Shown: positions 19,401 to 31,400 of the stretch, in pieces
How positions within the stretch are numbered: the first letter of the stretch is position 1
Layout of the letters: each line of letters opens with the position of its first letter
Source of the DNA: a virus
Virus record (IMG/VR): IMGVR_UViG_3300030085_003375
Span: 1-49,736 of that record
Direction: 5' to 3' (one strand)
DNA: 49,736 nt
Notes under the pieces: generated by a model
Told to the model about the DNA's origin: nothing
Databases searched by the model: none
What the model saw: the letters and a program-made list of their open reading frames with translations, nothing else
Position numbers and translations under genes: made by a program

Positions 19401-20903
19401 TACATCTGTTTGACTATATGTGTTAGATAAAGTCAGTTCAGTATACGTTTGTATATCATAGAGATACAAATCCCACTCAGTAGCATCATTTTTGTAACTA
19501 TCATCACTGAGACCATACCAATAAACTCTTGCCTCACCAATTTTGGTAGTAAGACCTGCTGTTGCTGCATCAGCAATTTGGGTTATACCCGTTGCATTTC
19601 TTCTTTCCTTGTAAAGTTCAACAATATTTGTATTGGTTGTATTATTTCCAGTTGTAGCGTCTCCAATATTGATATATGGAGTTCCTGCAACATTATTAAT
19701 CTTTAAGAGACTTCCCATAGTAAATGGGACAACTGATCCTGGAATTCTCTTAGTTGTTCTTGGTTTTGGAACATCTACAACTGTAGATCCAACCAGATCT
19801 ATATCATATCCTCTAACATATGCAGTTCCTGCAGAAACTTTTACAGAAACCAAATCTTTACTTGGAGTATTTCCTTCATCAGTTACTTCATCAGATTTGA
19901 ATAATCCACCGTTTCCAGTTTCATCATTCAAACATTCGGCAGTTTCTACAATGAAATTATCAATAGCATAATCACCGGATTCTTCAAAAGTTCTTTTAGC
20001 AAAATAATCCTTGATTAAATTATATTCTGACTTATTCTGTAACTTCTTAATTTCACCTTCATCTACTCTGACTAACTCTACAAAATTTGTATCATCATTA
20101 TCAGTGAGTTGCTTCTTAGATAATTTAACACTAATTTTTAATCTATCAGCACCTGGTGCAGCATAGTTTGTAAACCCTTTAGCATTATCATTGAGATCTG
20201 GATCTTCATCAGAATTTACAATTTCTTCTACAATATCAAAACCAACTCTAAAGGATGGTTCATTATTATATGGATCTAAAACAATTTGGGAATCTTGAAC
20301 ATCAACAAAGGTTCCTCTAATGAAATAGACTCCATTTGCAACACCAACAGCATATCCTGTTGATGTTGAATTAACGGAAGTTGTTGTAAATACAGTATCT
20401 CCCGTAACAAGAGTTGTATTACCGTAACTTACATTTTCTTGAAGAATTAAAACTTCTCCATCCACAAATTCTACACTTTCTCCATCAGATGCACCATCAC
20501 GGTACTTGACGAATAAAGTAATTTCCTCAACACCCAGAGTTGGTGGGAGTAAGTACCCCTTAATTGTACCAACAACCTCAGAATCTTGACCCTTTACTTT
20601 AGTACCTTTACCAGAAACAATAGAATCCAGATATACACTAATATCAATACCTAAGTGATCTGGATTTACTTTTAATGTAGTAAAAGCATTATCGCACGTA
20701 ATTCCTCCAGGAATTACCATAGAACCCTCTTTGAACATGTGAGTGCCAAAGGATTCTATCTGGTTCTGTAAAATTGACTGGAGACCAGTTAATTCTCTTG
20801 CCTGAACAGGATACCCAGGTTTGAATAAGACCTTATAATAGTTATCACCTTTATCAAAATCATCATAATAAGGGCTTACGTTGAGGTTAGTCTTCTGTGG
20901 CAT
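13488..20903 (-). CDS. Giant baseplate/tail protein at the gp10 position (2,471 aa, DUF4815-like N-terminus)
   Basis: The N-terminus (LNVSPYYDDFDKGDNYYKVL, then FKPGYPVQARELTGLQSILQ and FGTHMFKEGSMVIPGG) is the DUF4815-type domain of cyanophage baseplate proteins. T4 gp10 has 602 aa, so this is about four times longer. The interior holds a Lys/Thr low-complexity stretch near residue 1,350 (TTTTITTTTKYKPK), a jelly-roll-like region around 1,650-1,800, and Gly-Tyr repeats near 1,890-1,950 (DGGTGYLAS, NNGSGYVDGE). Near the end is DSDGDGFGDRVIDES, a calcium-loop-like Asp-rich motif. It probably combines baseplate attachment with host-binding domains. It starts 4 bp after gp8 and shares its promoter. 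Confidence 0.82.
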   Translation of the reverse strand: MPQKTNLNVSPYYDDFDKGDNYYKVLFKPGYPVQARELTGLQSILQNQIESFGTHMFKEGSMVIPGGITCDNAFTTLKVNPDHLGIDISVYLDSIVSGKGTKVKGQDSEVVGTIKGYLLPPTLGVEEITLFVKYRDGASDGESVEFVDGEVLILQENVSYGNTTLVTGDTVFTTTSVNSTSTGYAVGVANGVYFIRGTFVDVQDSQIVLDPYNNEPSFRVGFDIVEEIVNSDEDPDLNDNAKGFTNYAAPGADRLKISVKLSKKQLTDNDDTNFVELVRVDEGEIKKLQNKSEYNLIKDYFAKRTFEESGDYAIDNFIVETAECLNDETGNGGLFKSDEVTDEGNTPSKDLVSVKVSAGTAYVRGYDIDLVGSTVVDVPKPRTTKRIPGSVVPFTMGSLLKINNVAGTPYINIGDATTGNNTTNTNIVELYKERRNATGITQIADAATAGLTTKIGEARVYWYGLSDDSYKNDATEWDLYLYDIQTYTELTLSNTYSQTDVPLSSFVRGVSSGATGYLASSSTNVYQINQTSGTFLKGEPVIFNEEVKFQTNIKDITVYTTEDIKGVFQDADALNTSLQTNFVANTVLRPKPLANFAKTDLMNISGSTASRTAKVGGRFFSGVTGIKLGRTIQYQNGNADPIYADISAIAADGTNITLTTPTSAVPGVYRATHTNGNYTFMMMVPKIINFGSTGLYSPMPVANIASVDLAGADLTISKQINGLSVASNSLEITVADAIDPSAGITSAFYEAFDAERYSIHYSDGTTDKLTSGKFTLGANGNSVSFTGLDKASDTNVSVVATLSKKVVTNKSKDFIRSEQLSVARTQKSSALNGLSVSKYYGTRIEDNEISLNVPDVVNVRAVYESTDSNAPVLDKLTFSTGLSLDVNAIVGEKIIGQESRAVAQVVNRGSNTIEYVSRNTNTFIVGETVKFSESSVEAVVQSTTKGSYVDLTANYRLDKGQRHEYCDYSRIVRRPGSPTPDKKLLIIFDKYDIAAGNSGDVFTVNSYSADRFTNDIPTLPNGLRVSDLIDFRPRVKSFDITTTASPFAFSSRQYETTYKYVIAPNETSYVGYSYYLPRIDLISINRQGEVEVTQGEPADFPQSPVLADDAMEIAQISYPAYLYNSDSDPKILLRDNRRFTMRDIGKLEDRIENLEEVTSLTMLELNAKTLSVTDANGLDRFKSGFIVSDFRDKSLADPRYTTIDISKEGATAIAPIDFWSMDAELSLDPGINPDTADLSQNLKLADPSIQKTGDMLTLAYTEVDWLNQPHATNVENVNPFNVIVFQGAVVLDPASDNWVRTIYIDDHRTESTGAKWKQEATTTKDVDKKTEYVTYKKGGGRGEKGTRAYTTTTITTTTKYKPKLKGPSREFDYVEDVKVSGEADPWMRSRNVYFNANGLRPFTKHYLYLDSQTVDIIPKLCEINMISGTFKVFEDADIFDSNNNKVGFIRVQKPNHKFGDKSRPDIGAGLGSPAVLPELYSADPYDRNRPAPGNAYSPTSKLINFGTRVLSTQQKYFGYVEKGFTVVGKTSGARARITRAELISDNWGDIVANFFFRDPNSKPKPATRVKSGTKTVKVTAVPPNTVVVPGSTVFASEALGTYSGSGTVITQDTSRVSVRNPPKPARKKTEIDVKVKAPHRDPLAQSFTVDGQGAFLTSFDLYFASKDPEAKVFIELRTMELGTPTSFLVQDYTQVALNPSDINVNTANPLEPVPTRIRFSSPVYLEAEKEYAIVILSPSSDAYEMWTATMGQKTVTTTNLPNVQNVVVTKQYIGGSLFKSQNGTIWTASQYQDLTFKLYKAKFAKSGTLTWYNSDITPKGTNSAVLNDNPIEGLPRKLKLPLTGSINTAVALGTKVIQGASGSNVCGFVENFGAPAAAVDIADGGTGYLASQTGITGVELFSINGKGTGAIATINTDADGKVSSVTLTNNGSGYVDGELVGITTSTLGTAAQKTGSNAKITINSIATTPDTLYLTDVQGEHFTNTSAVYYYTDPNDEATRTDSSATVNGTSSLISNKFSGNVFRIKQQNHAHHGGNNKIQIVDIEPDTKKTTLTSALGDLDTTVSIADTTIFEKFEGITTSRGYALLNNEVVSYSAITAGVFPAGSLSINTRALGNSVKTSHSVGDSIQPYEVNGVSLTRINTAHDIPSTYYTTENSNIDSYHLEFDRTLQSPTVRSTGSSMLNFASQKGFGGKTVGISQNYQFSSITPQFNTITPGKGTKTRSVLRTISGTSAGGSEVSFIDQGFQPVTLNKVIQLKTPRMVASKVNETERLTELPDNKSLTLRVDFATENEDLSPMMDTQNAVFVLGRNKSNKPIDDYVTDSRSNDSEGDPHGAVFVTKGISLSQPATSLKIYIAANRQEDADFRVFYKLFKADSSGVEQKFIPFPGYDNMLDSDGDGFGDRVIDESKNSGRADAYVPPNTSDVNSYSEYQFTADNLDQFTAFAIKIVMSSTNESTPVRLKDFRAIALA

Positions 20904-20906
20904 TTT

Positions 20907-22466
20907 TTAGAATTCCAGTATAATTTTTAAATCTTCTTTTTGGCGTGCGTTTCTAGCAATACTTGCTCTGTTATCAAGATAGATAACTTCTCCCGACCCT
21001 TTATTTATCTCAGGTACAGCCATACCTCCTGTGAAATCAACTCCAAGATTAATTAACTTAGTACCTGTTGGATTTGTAGTTATACCTGCAAACGCAGTAT
21101 CAATGGAAGCGGAGAATGATGAAGTTTGTCCAGAAATTTGGTTTGCTGATGATTCAAAAGGATATGGTTTTCCATTTGTAGAAATACCAGTATAATCTTG
21201 AGTATCAAAAGTTGTTTGATTTAAGAACAAAGATCTATCTACAAAATACTTCAGAACTTTTGTTTCTGAATCATAGGATGCAACATATCCATATGCTTTT
21301 CCTACTCCATTAGCAACAATTTGTTGAATTTTTTCACCAACCTTTGGTGTTCCAACAATTGTGGAAAATTTCACTGAATTTAATCCACTAAAAGTATTTT
21401 CTTGATATACATCATTTGTTCCAACTTTTGTTGGATTTTTTACAATTGATACTTGAGCAAAACTTGTATCAACTGGGAAATCTTTAGTAGAATCATCAAA
21501 TCTTGCATATGCAAGAACTTTATCGGTTCCTAATTCACTATAAACATTAAATCCATGTCCCTTTGATGGTGGAATAACAGGTACTAAATTTGCACTGGTT
21601 CCAGTTGTATTTGAATTGATAGAACCCAAATCAACTAATGCATAACTATAATCTTTTCCACCAGACGTAACTACTGTGTTAGTAATTTTTCCACCAACAA
21701 CATCAACTCTAACTTTTCCGCCAGTACCATCACCAATTATATCTACTTCTTGTCCAAGACCATTAGCATAATTTGCTCCAGAATCTTGAATGAAAACTGT
21801 TTTAATTTGATTTTCATTTACTGAAGAATCACCTGCTTCTCTAACAGTTCTTATTTGAGAATCATTTGTAGTTTCCCAATTGTTTGGTACTGTAATATAT
21901 TCTGTAGAGTCAAATTTGATAATATCACTTGGACTAATAGTAAAGAGATATTTCCAAATATATCCATCCCCACTATCACCTGCTCTAGATGGTTCTAAAT
22001 CTGTAAAAGTTGGTTCATCTTGGGATACATTTCCTTTTACATTATCTCCACTTGAACCATTTTCTATACAAATATAAACCCTATAGTCGGAATTAATTAC
22101 ATAATAATTTGCATCATACAATCTAGATGCATTTGTTATAGGAGATGGATTTACAATACTATAATCATCTCGATACATTTCGTATCGACTTCCTGCAGTC
22201 CAATCAATCCTTCTTACAAGTCTTCTAATATTTGAAGCTGTAATTTTCTTACCATATAATACTACATCGCCAGAGTGACTATTATATGATTGATTATCAA
22301 TAGGTGCTGGTGGATTGGTATTCCACGTATTACTTCTCCCATATCCAACGATGGTTGGATTAGGAAGACCCACAGTAATATAATATGAGTTAGAAGAATT
22401 CTCGACTGACTCTACAAAATTACTGGCATTCAGAATTCTAAATTGATCAGTAACGAGTGCTGACAT
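20907..22466 (-). CDS. 8: Baseplate wedge protein gp8
   Basis: 519 aa, compared with 334 for T4 gp8. The conserved N-terminal part (MSALVTDQFRILNASNFVES) is followed by RSNTWNTNPPAPIDN, SRLYDANYYVINSDYRVYIC and GYIWKYLFTISPSDIIKF, all recognisable as the gp8 core of T4-like phages. The extra length is an insert from about residue 215 onward with Gly-rich repeats (QDSGANYANGLGQEVDI, TSGGKDYSYALVDL). It sits between the gp7-position and gp10-position genes as in T4. An AATAAATA octamer at 22484-22491 overlaps the upstream stop and lies 18 bp before the ATG, so it probably has its own late promoter. Confidence 0.9.
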   Translation of the reverse strand: MSALVTDQFRILNASNFVESVENSSNSYYITVGLPNPTIVGYGRSNTWNTNPPAPIDNQSYNSHSGDVVLYGKKITASNIRRLVRRIDWTAGSRYEMYRDDYSIVNPSPITNASRLYDANYYVINSDYRVYICIENGSSGDNVKGNVSQDEPTFTDLEPSRAGDSGDGYIWKYLFTISPSDIIKFDSTEYITVPNNWETTNDSQIRTVREAGDSSVNENQIKTVFIQDSGANYANGLGQEVDIIGDGTGGKVRVDVVGGKITNTVVTSGGKDYSYALVDLGSINSNTTGTSANLVPVIPPSKGHGFNVYSELGTDKVLAYARFDDSTKDFPVDTSFAQVSIVKNPTKVGTNDVYQENTFSGLNSVKFSTIVGTPKVGEKIQQIVANGVGKAYGYVASYDSETKVLKYFVDRSLFLNQTTFDTQDYTGISTNGKPYPFESSANQISGQTSSFSASIDTAFAGITTNPTGTKLINLGVDFTGGMAVPEINKGSGEVIYLDNRASIARNARQKEDLKIILEF

Positions 22467-22483
22467 TGTTATCTTTTTTTATG

Positions 22484-22491
22484 TATTTATT
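22484..22491 (-). promoter_or_regulatory. Late promoter octamer AATAAATA
   Basis: 18 bp upstream of gp8; overlaps the stop of the giant gp7-position gene. Confidence 0.5.
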
Positions 22492-25400
22492 ATGGATAGA
22501 ATGGTAAAATGTTATCAACAATAATATCTGGATCAGCAAGTGGTTTTCTAGAACGAACGGCTCCAGTCTTGCCTTCACCAAAGTCACCTCTTCTTTGAAT
22601 AGTTGGGAATGTTGATAAACCAGAATCTACAGTTAATCCAGTAACACCAATTGAAATTGGTGATGTTCTTTCGTCAAAATTGTATATTCTGCCCCAAGAA
22701 ATAGTTCCAAGAGAAGTTGTAAGTCCTGCATTATACTCATCAAAGTTTCCTGTAGAAGTAATTCCAGTCAAATTACTTCCACTATGTACATTACAAATAA
22801 TTTCACCATTAGCAGCAAGACTGGTTATAGAATCAACAATATAAATGTTATCGAGGAATGTAGTTCCAATACCAACCACAGCAGCATCTGTATCATTGAC
22901 GGAAATTACACCATCACCAACAGATGTATTGAAAATCATAACAGGATATCCTGCAACTAAATCTAAAGCATCAGGTGCTAATTGTGCTTCTCCATTTCTA
23001 CCATAATCTTGTAATGCTGCAAAATTAAATTTAATCGCTGACTGACCACCGCTACCTGTGGTTGGACTAATTCCTGTAATAATTCCACTAAATCCTTGAA
23101 CATTTAAAACATCAGTTATAATTTCGTAATTTGGATTTGGTACTTCAGAAATAACATTTGGTACATTTGTCGATGTATATCCAAGACCAGGATTTGTTAA
23201 AGTTACTGAGGTAATAACTCCTCCTGCACCTACAGTTGCTGTTGCAGATGCCGTAGTACCAATTCCAACACCAACAATCTTTGGTGCAGCAAATTTAACA
23301 TCAATTGTTGATGTAGTATATCCAAATCCGGGATTTGAAATATTAATAGCAGAAATTGATCCACTATTATTAACAGTTGCAGTAAATTCTGCAGCAATTG
23401 GTTCTTGGTGTGGAATCATAAATGCATCAAAATCAAATGTGTTGACGTTTAAATCGTAGATGATTTCGTCATAATCAAAGAACTGAGCATTATCAACAAA
23501 GATTTGTGTGGAATCAGCATTTACATCACCAATAATCTTTGCTGTTGGGAATACTTTTGGTTCTATAGATGATCTTGTCTTGTAGATAATATCACCTTTC
23601 ACATACTTATCTTGTTTCTGCTTAGTCCAATCGAATGGTCTGAAGATATCTTGATCGATTCCTGGACCAGTATAAATTGGTGTTTCAACAATATCAGAAC
23701 CAGAAATTTCAGCAATAGGTCTCTGAAGAAGCTGATCGACAGTTTCTTGGAATTCTGGATGCTTCTTAACAAATAAATCGTCACCAACTTTTAAAGTTTC
23801 GGTAACAGTTACGATCGAAACATCAACACCTTGCTGACCAACATAGAAGAATATATCTACCTTATCGTGTACTTTAGGTGGTTCGGTGAATATGAATGAT
23901 GTTCCTCCAGTGAAGTTATAGGCATATCCAGGTTTTTGTAAAACACCATTGATAAAAATGACCAAGACCGCATCAAGATCAATAGCACTTGATAAAGCAC
24001 TGTTTGGATCGAGTTCAAAACTCAAAAGTTCACCATTATAGAATAATGGGAATCTCTTTCTAGTTCCATCTTGATAACCTTTAACATTATCAATGTAGTC
24101 CATCTCACCAAAAGACCATGCTGAGAAGAAATCATTAAAAACTTGAGTGATTTCAATTTGGAAATCTTCAATGGGACTGGTATAGTCTTTAGCAGTTACA
24201 AGACCAGCAACTTTAACAATATCACCAACTTGGAATCCATATCCATTTCTAACAATTTTAAATGAATCAACAGAGAACAGGGTACTACCAATACCAACAC
24301 TAGTTCCACCAGCACCAACAGTGAGATTTAATAAGAGATTCTTTCCAGTTTCTGTTGTAGCACCAACACCCAGACGAGAAACACCAACAACTGGCATATT
24401 CTCATATATTGGTTCGGGAATTTCAATTGAAGGATTAACATATCCAGAACCACCATCAACAATCTGGAATGCTAATGTTCCACCAGCACCAACGGTTGCT
24501 GATATCTGTGCTCCAGTACCTGCTCCACCACCAGGACCAACATTGACTGTAATTGTATTATCAGTATATGAGGTGATAGTGAGATTTTGACCAGATGCTG
24601 GATCGGTCGATCTTGGATATGGTTGCTCCGTAAAGAAGTCATCATCAGAACATCTAAAAATTAAAGAGTCATCTGCAATGGTAATAGTATTGCTAGTAGT
24701 AAGACCATGATCTTCCATAGTCAGTTGCAAATCACCTGTATGAGAGGTATATTTTGCTCTAGATGGTGTAAACTGGGCACCTGTATTTGCTGTAACTCCA
24801 TTGGTTACAGATCTTTCAAATCTATGTTCATAAGCAATATCGGTTACAGCAATAGAAACTGGTCCTCTATAACCAGATCCAATATTAAGTGAATAATGTC
24901 TGTAAATTTCACCACCAGTATTGTAGTGATGTGTAATTGTACTAGTTCCAACTAAAACATTTAATTTTGTTGCAGAGACAATATCGTAGATATCAAGAGA
25001 ACGATCATGATCTGGGAATATAGTTGTTGTAATTCCACTATATGCTGGAGTGCATGTAAAGTGTAGTCCTACCAGTTTTACAGAATCTCCAGTTCTGAGA
25101 TTATGAGAATCTGATGTTTCAATTTCAAGAATACCAGAATTCTTATTATAGGATGCTGTAGTAATTGAAACTGGATTTGTCCAAGTATTAATTCCAACAA
25201 TACCACTAATACTCTTTCCGGCACCAATTTCTGCCTTAACTTTTGCTCCAACAAGTGGTGCGTAACCAAGACCAGGTGTTGAACCTACAGAAACTACTAA
25301 TCCACCTCTTGGAATTTGATTTTGGTTGATATCAAATTCTGATTGAATGGAGGAACCATTTATAGAAGTAATTCCTGTAAATACCACGCTAGATATTCCT

Positions 25401-28400
25401 GCTGTAGTATCATTTTCAAAGAGATAATTATTACCAGCGTTGTTTTCTGTGGTAGGTGTTTGGAATACTCCATTGATGAATAGAATTCCGTTACCTGGTT
25501 GAACACCGGTAGTATTGATTCCTTCAATAGTTGTTGTGTATGTTTTAGCAATACCTGTAAAACTATCAGAGATATCATCGAAAAGCATATTTGTATCATA
25601 ATCAGATCTCAAGAATGTTCTACCAGAATATTCTGCTTTTACATATGGAAGATTTGATTCATTTCTTCTTGCTCTAGTATTTCCCTTTGGAGGATCAATA
25701 AAGTATACTTGATTATCAACAATATTGATTGAACCCCTAAAGATTTGCACATTAGAACCGTCTGTATGGGAGGTAGATGCTGTTCCAGCAACACCTCTTA
25801 CTACAGATACTGTTGGGTGTGTAGCTGCCGCTCCAGAAGCGATAATACCGTTGATAGGACCAAGTATTTGACCATTTGCATTAGTACTAAGACCAACTTC
25901 AACAACCTTCATATATTCATCATCAATTTTTAAGATATCTCTTGGTTGAATGGATGAAATTCCACTAAGATTGAAAGTTGCAATTCCAACATTAATTCCA
26001 CCATTATTATGTAAAAGTTGATGGTTAATTGGTGTAAATGTAATTGGTTGTTGAACAATACCATCAAGTGCGATAACTGTCTTGGTTAGTTTCTTTGTAA
26101 AATCAAGCTTATGTGCATTACCAAGTCCAGGATCAGTAAAGGTTACAAATATTCCGGCAAGAGCATATTCTCTCTTAGTTGCAAGTTGAAAACTATCTGG
26201 AGTAATAGCGATTGGATAAACTTTGTCTGGAAGTTTGTCTGTAACAATGCCTGCATAATTTTCAGTCGTACCAATACCCATTGCAGTTTGTCCAATTCCT
26301 TCAAAAGTTGAAGTTGGTTTATAAACCAATTCTTCACCAGTATTAAAGAAATGATTTGGATATGTGAATACGCCGGTTTCGTAATTAATTTTTGTAGTAT
26401 CTGATGGATTGAATGCCTTTGAATAAATTGGATGTCCTTGATACTTCAAGTCAAAATTAACTCTATTTGCTCTGAGACCGTTTAGACCATCAAAAGCACT
26501 GAGGAACACTAACTGGTTTGAAGGTCCATATGAGAGAGGACCTGGTTGATTATCAAAATCACTTTCTCTATAGAGAACTTCATTAAATGCCTGTGCCTCA
26601 ACGTCATATCCAGCATCTGGATAAAAATTCAGATAGAAATCATTACCATTGATTTCTCCACCAAATGTTCCCAAACCAGAAGTATTATTAACTGGAGCAA
26701 ATGGACCAGGAGTAACATGAGTTTCCATCTCCTGCTCATTTGACATAATAGTAACTTGATGAATTGCGGATGTTTCTCCAGCAGAAACGCGCACAATAGA
26801 AGATGATGCTGAAATATTAGTAATATCAAAAGTACCAAGTCTTACAGCAGTTGAACCAAATCCTACTGTGGACTCAAGTCTTGCACTTCTCTCAGTTCCA
26901 TCTGGTTGTCCGCTAAGTAGGAAACGATATGTTCCAATACCAGAAGTAGTTGTTCCAAATCCAACAACATTAGAACGAACATCATATGGTGAAAGTGATT
27001 CTCCAGAATTGTAGGCGGTTAAGGATACAATTCCTACATTTGAATCGTAGACTGCACTAACAATACCGGTTTGGACTGCACTATATGAAAGATTGGTAGT
27101 ATCAAAATAATATTCATTCACATAAGTGTCGTTACCATCAAAACCAACAGTTGCTTCAATATAGTTTACATTAGCATTAAATCTATCAATAATTTCAATA
27201 TTAGCAAAAGCACCATTGAAATCATTTATATTAAACTGTGCAATTGTTTTAGTTGTTGGAGTTCCAAGAGTATCTCCAATAGAAATAAAGGAAGAAGTAA
27301 GATCAACTGAACCAATTTCTTCAGTACCGATTCCAGTAACATTTGGCTGAAGTGCTTGATATAAGTAAGTTTTCTTTAAAACTTTAATATCATGGTCAGT
27401 ATTATATGGATCTATTGGGTCAAAGAAGAGAACTTTTCTTCCAGTATCACTAATTTCTGCTCTGAAAGAACCAAGTTTTCTATTACTATAAGTTGAATAT
27501 TTCTCAAATAAGAATATATTCAATGCAGTAGACTGAACAACAAGTTCAGATACTTGAATATCTGAAGTATCTACATCAATAATTTGAATTAGATATCTAA
27601 CATGATTGTCTATGAAATCTATTTCTTCAATTTCTGTAAATATATCTTGGAATCCTTTACTGGAGAATTGATTACTAATATCATCATGAATCAGAACTCT
27701 ATTAGTTTTACACTCAGTGAAATCGGTAAGTTTTCTATTTTGAATTTGTAATGTATTAGATTCCAGAAAACTTCCAATTCCACTTTGTCTTGGAGATTCA
27801 TCAATAGCATTATCAAAATTATTAATAGTATCAACTCTTCTTTCGGAAACAACATCTAAAACAACAATAGATGTTGTTGTTCCACCCAATCCAACAGAAA
27901 GATCTGCTGAAGATGTGATACCAACATCAGCAAAGTTCTTAAGACCTGCAGGGTGAACAACACTATTAACTGGAGTGGAGAATTGATCCCAAGATATTGG
28001 ACTCTTAACTGAATATGAAAGGTTTTGATAGTAATCATTATCAGAAGTTACTTGATAGTCTTCACTAATTTTTCCAATATCATTTCTCCAACCAATATCA
28101 ACTTTGGATGAATAATCAATATTGAAGTTTGCCTTTTGACGTTCAACTTCAGTAACATCTGCAATAGTTCCACTAACAATTCCTTTAATTTTGGAACCCT
28201 TGATTAAATCATAATCACCTTTGATCTTAATGTAGTCATCTCTAACAAGAGAAACAGAAAGATCTGTTTCAAAGAATCCTGTCCCAGTATCAACAAATAA
28301 TTGCTCATTAATAGAGAACTTAGATCTCTGCTGAATTACATTAATTACTGGATAATCTTTACTGTTTATAATTGTTGCATATCCATCTTGATATGTTTTA

Positions 28401-31400
28401 GCAATTCCAGGATTAGTTGATAATCCAATACCACCATCACCAACCAATTCGAAAGTAAGAGTGGCTGGACTTGTGTTATTGTATGATAATACTTTGAAAA
28501 ACTTATATCCATAATCTTCAGAGTTGTATCCAGTTCCTGATGTTTCCATCTGAATACCTTCAACAAAAACATCATCTCCAGCTTCAAATGGTGGTGAAGT
28601 AAATCCTAAGATGGGTGTTGTTAATGTACAAGTTGCAATTCCAGAAGAACCGGTAATCATCGAACCAATTCCTACACCATTAGAATTATTGATAGCAACT
28701 ATTCTGTGTGGTTCTGATTCTAAACCAAATAATGGGGCAATTTGTACTACTTCTGAGATTGCTCCATTTGGTGCTTTTGCAATCAATGATGTTGTATCTA
28801 CAACTTTATTGCTAGTATCATTCCACAGGATTAAATTTGGATCAGTTAAGTACTTTGCTCCACCAAACTCTATAACATTCTCTTGAATTGTATCGAGATT
28901 ATCAACACTTACAATTGGTGGAACAATTGCTTCAGGTCTTAATGTTTTATCTGATGGATAATCATAACCAAAATTCCTAAATCTCAACTTCTTAATTCTA
29001 CCAATAGATGATGAATCTACTGCAATATTTGCATTTTCACCATCAACAGATGTTACATCTTTGAATTTTGGAAGTCTTTCAAAATTAAATCCTTCCGAAA
29101 TAATATTTACTTTACCAATACCACCATTGAGAGTATTTGCAGATGTAGTTGTATACTCTAAGGTATCACAATCAGTATCTTTATAGTTAAGTACTGTTGG
29201 AAGAGCTGATGGTGAAATATTAAACGTGGTAGTACCTACACCGAATACTTCATATGTTCCGTTATACTTACTATCAACATAATTAATTTCCGAATAACTA
29301 ATTACATCTTTATCTGCAGTACTAATATATCCACTCTTCTCTAAAGTATAAAATAATTTTGTTGGAATATTATCAGAGTAATTAATAGTTAATGAAGCAT
29401 TTCCTACTGTTCCAAGACCAACAGTACCGACACCAACCACATTAAAATCTCTGCTATCATTTGAAGAATTGTATTCGTTAATAAATTCTTTTTCTCTGTA
29501 GATTCTTAAGTTATATCCATAGAGAGATGTATCATTTAAGTTAAACTTTAGATCACTGTTTTTTACAACATCAATTTTTGGATTGATTAAGGAAAATCTG
29601 TGATTTGTATCTCCAGTTCCAACAATATTGACTTCTGTTTGAGTTTCGGAATTACTATTATATAAAGTCTCTGCAAGTTTAAAATCATCACTAGTAACTC
29701 TAATTACATAGTAAGAACCTACACTGAGACCAGAAGCAGATTCATCACTTTCATAATAAACCTTATCACCAGTTTCATAACCGTGATTCGATATTGTGAT
29801 CGTATTAGTAGATGTATCAATAGATGATGATGTTATTCCTGTTGGATTTACTAATATTTTTTTCTCGGTCTCATTGAATTCTAGAGATATTTCACTGTTT
29901 CCTAAACCAACAGTAGTATTTGGAACTACTTTTAGTTTGATGGAATCGCCATTTTCCAATCCATGAGTAGCACCACAACTTACCAAAGTCGTAATCTTAC
30001 TTACAGTACCAGTTACTTGTTCTTTATCAGTTTTCAGTAAATATTCGGCATCATCGGTACCATCACTATAGAAGAATAATCCATCACCTGCTGTAGTTAA
30101 TCCAACTTGAGTTGTTAAACCAATATAATTTCTTCCTTTATTAATTACATATACATCAGACGTTCTGGTAAACTGATCTGGGATAAAGAATGTATTTGTA
30201 TTTGTATTGTCGTTACCAACAATTAAAGAATCTACTCCAGGTTGGGAAGATTTTGTGAAAATGAGTTTATCACCAGTTTTGAATGGGTGATTTGGGAGAT
30301 ATATTTGACGGGTTGGAATAGAAACAGTTTCGCTTACAATACCAACATAGAAAGATTTTTCAACTGCACCACCTGCTGTTGTACCAACACCAACAGAATC
30401 TTTAGTATTAAAATAAACTAAATCATCGCGAGATGATGTGAATTTTTTAGTTTTAATTGGTAAGGTTAATCTATCTTCTGCTAATTGTAATTTACTACCA
30501 AAAGTATGAGCAAAACCTGCAGAGTTATGTCTCTTAACTCTAAGGACACCATTTCCAAAATCATTTAATACGGTAACGTTTTCAGTTCCAAGAGAAGATA
30601 TAATTTTTATTGAATTACCAATCGATACAGTATTCAGTTTATTTCCAATGATAATGTCCTCATACTTTCCTCCAGGAGTAGAAGTATATGCGGACATTGT
30701 TGCTCCAAGAGAAACTGTTTCAGTATTGAATCCTACCTTAACAGATCCACTGAGAGAAGTAATAGATGTAGAAGTTCCACTCACTAAAACGGTATCATTG
30801 TTTAATACATCAAAACCTTCGCGATAGTATGCAGATATTTGACCTTCTCTATCCCATACAAACACAGAATTTTGATATGATTGTAAGGTGGTATCTAATG
30901 CAGTTATTGCGGCACCAACTATTTCCGAAACTTCTGCTCTAAGACCAGTTCCATTTGTTCCCTCTTGATCAAAATTAACTCTATCGCCAATCTTGTATCC
31001 AGAACCACCTTCAATAACCTTTACAGAATCTACAACTCCTTGAGTTACAGAATCAATAACACTCAGTTGATCATATTGCTCATATCCCTCATTGATAAAG
31101 TCATAATCCGCCTTAGATTTATTAGCGTTATATGGGAATGTATTTCTAGAAAGATCTGAATTATTGAAATCAAATGTATGATCTAAAGTAGAGTTGCCAT
31201 CTACAAGTTGATTTTTGAAGGTATCACCAACAAAGTATGGGTATGATGGTTCAAATTTTGGAGATGTTAAACTAGTAGTAACACCAGCAAAATATGCATA
31301 AACACCATTTGGAAATTCTGGTGTTTTGCAAAATCTACCATTATGCTTGTCTAAGTCACCATTATCAGCATATCGATAGTCATCATTGAAGAATCCTACG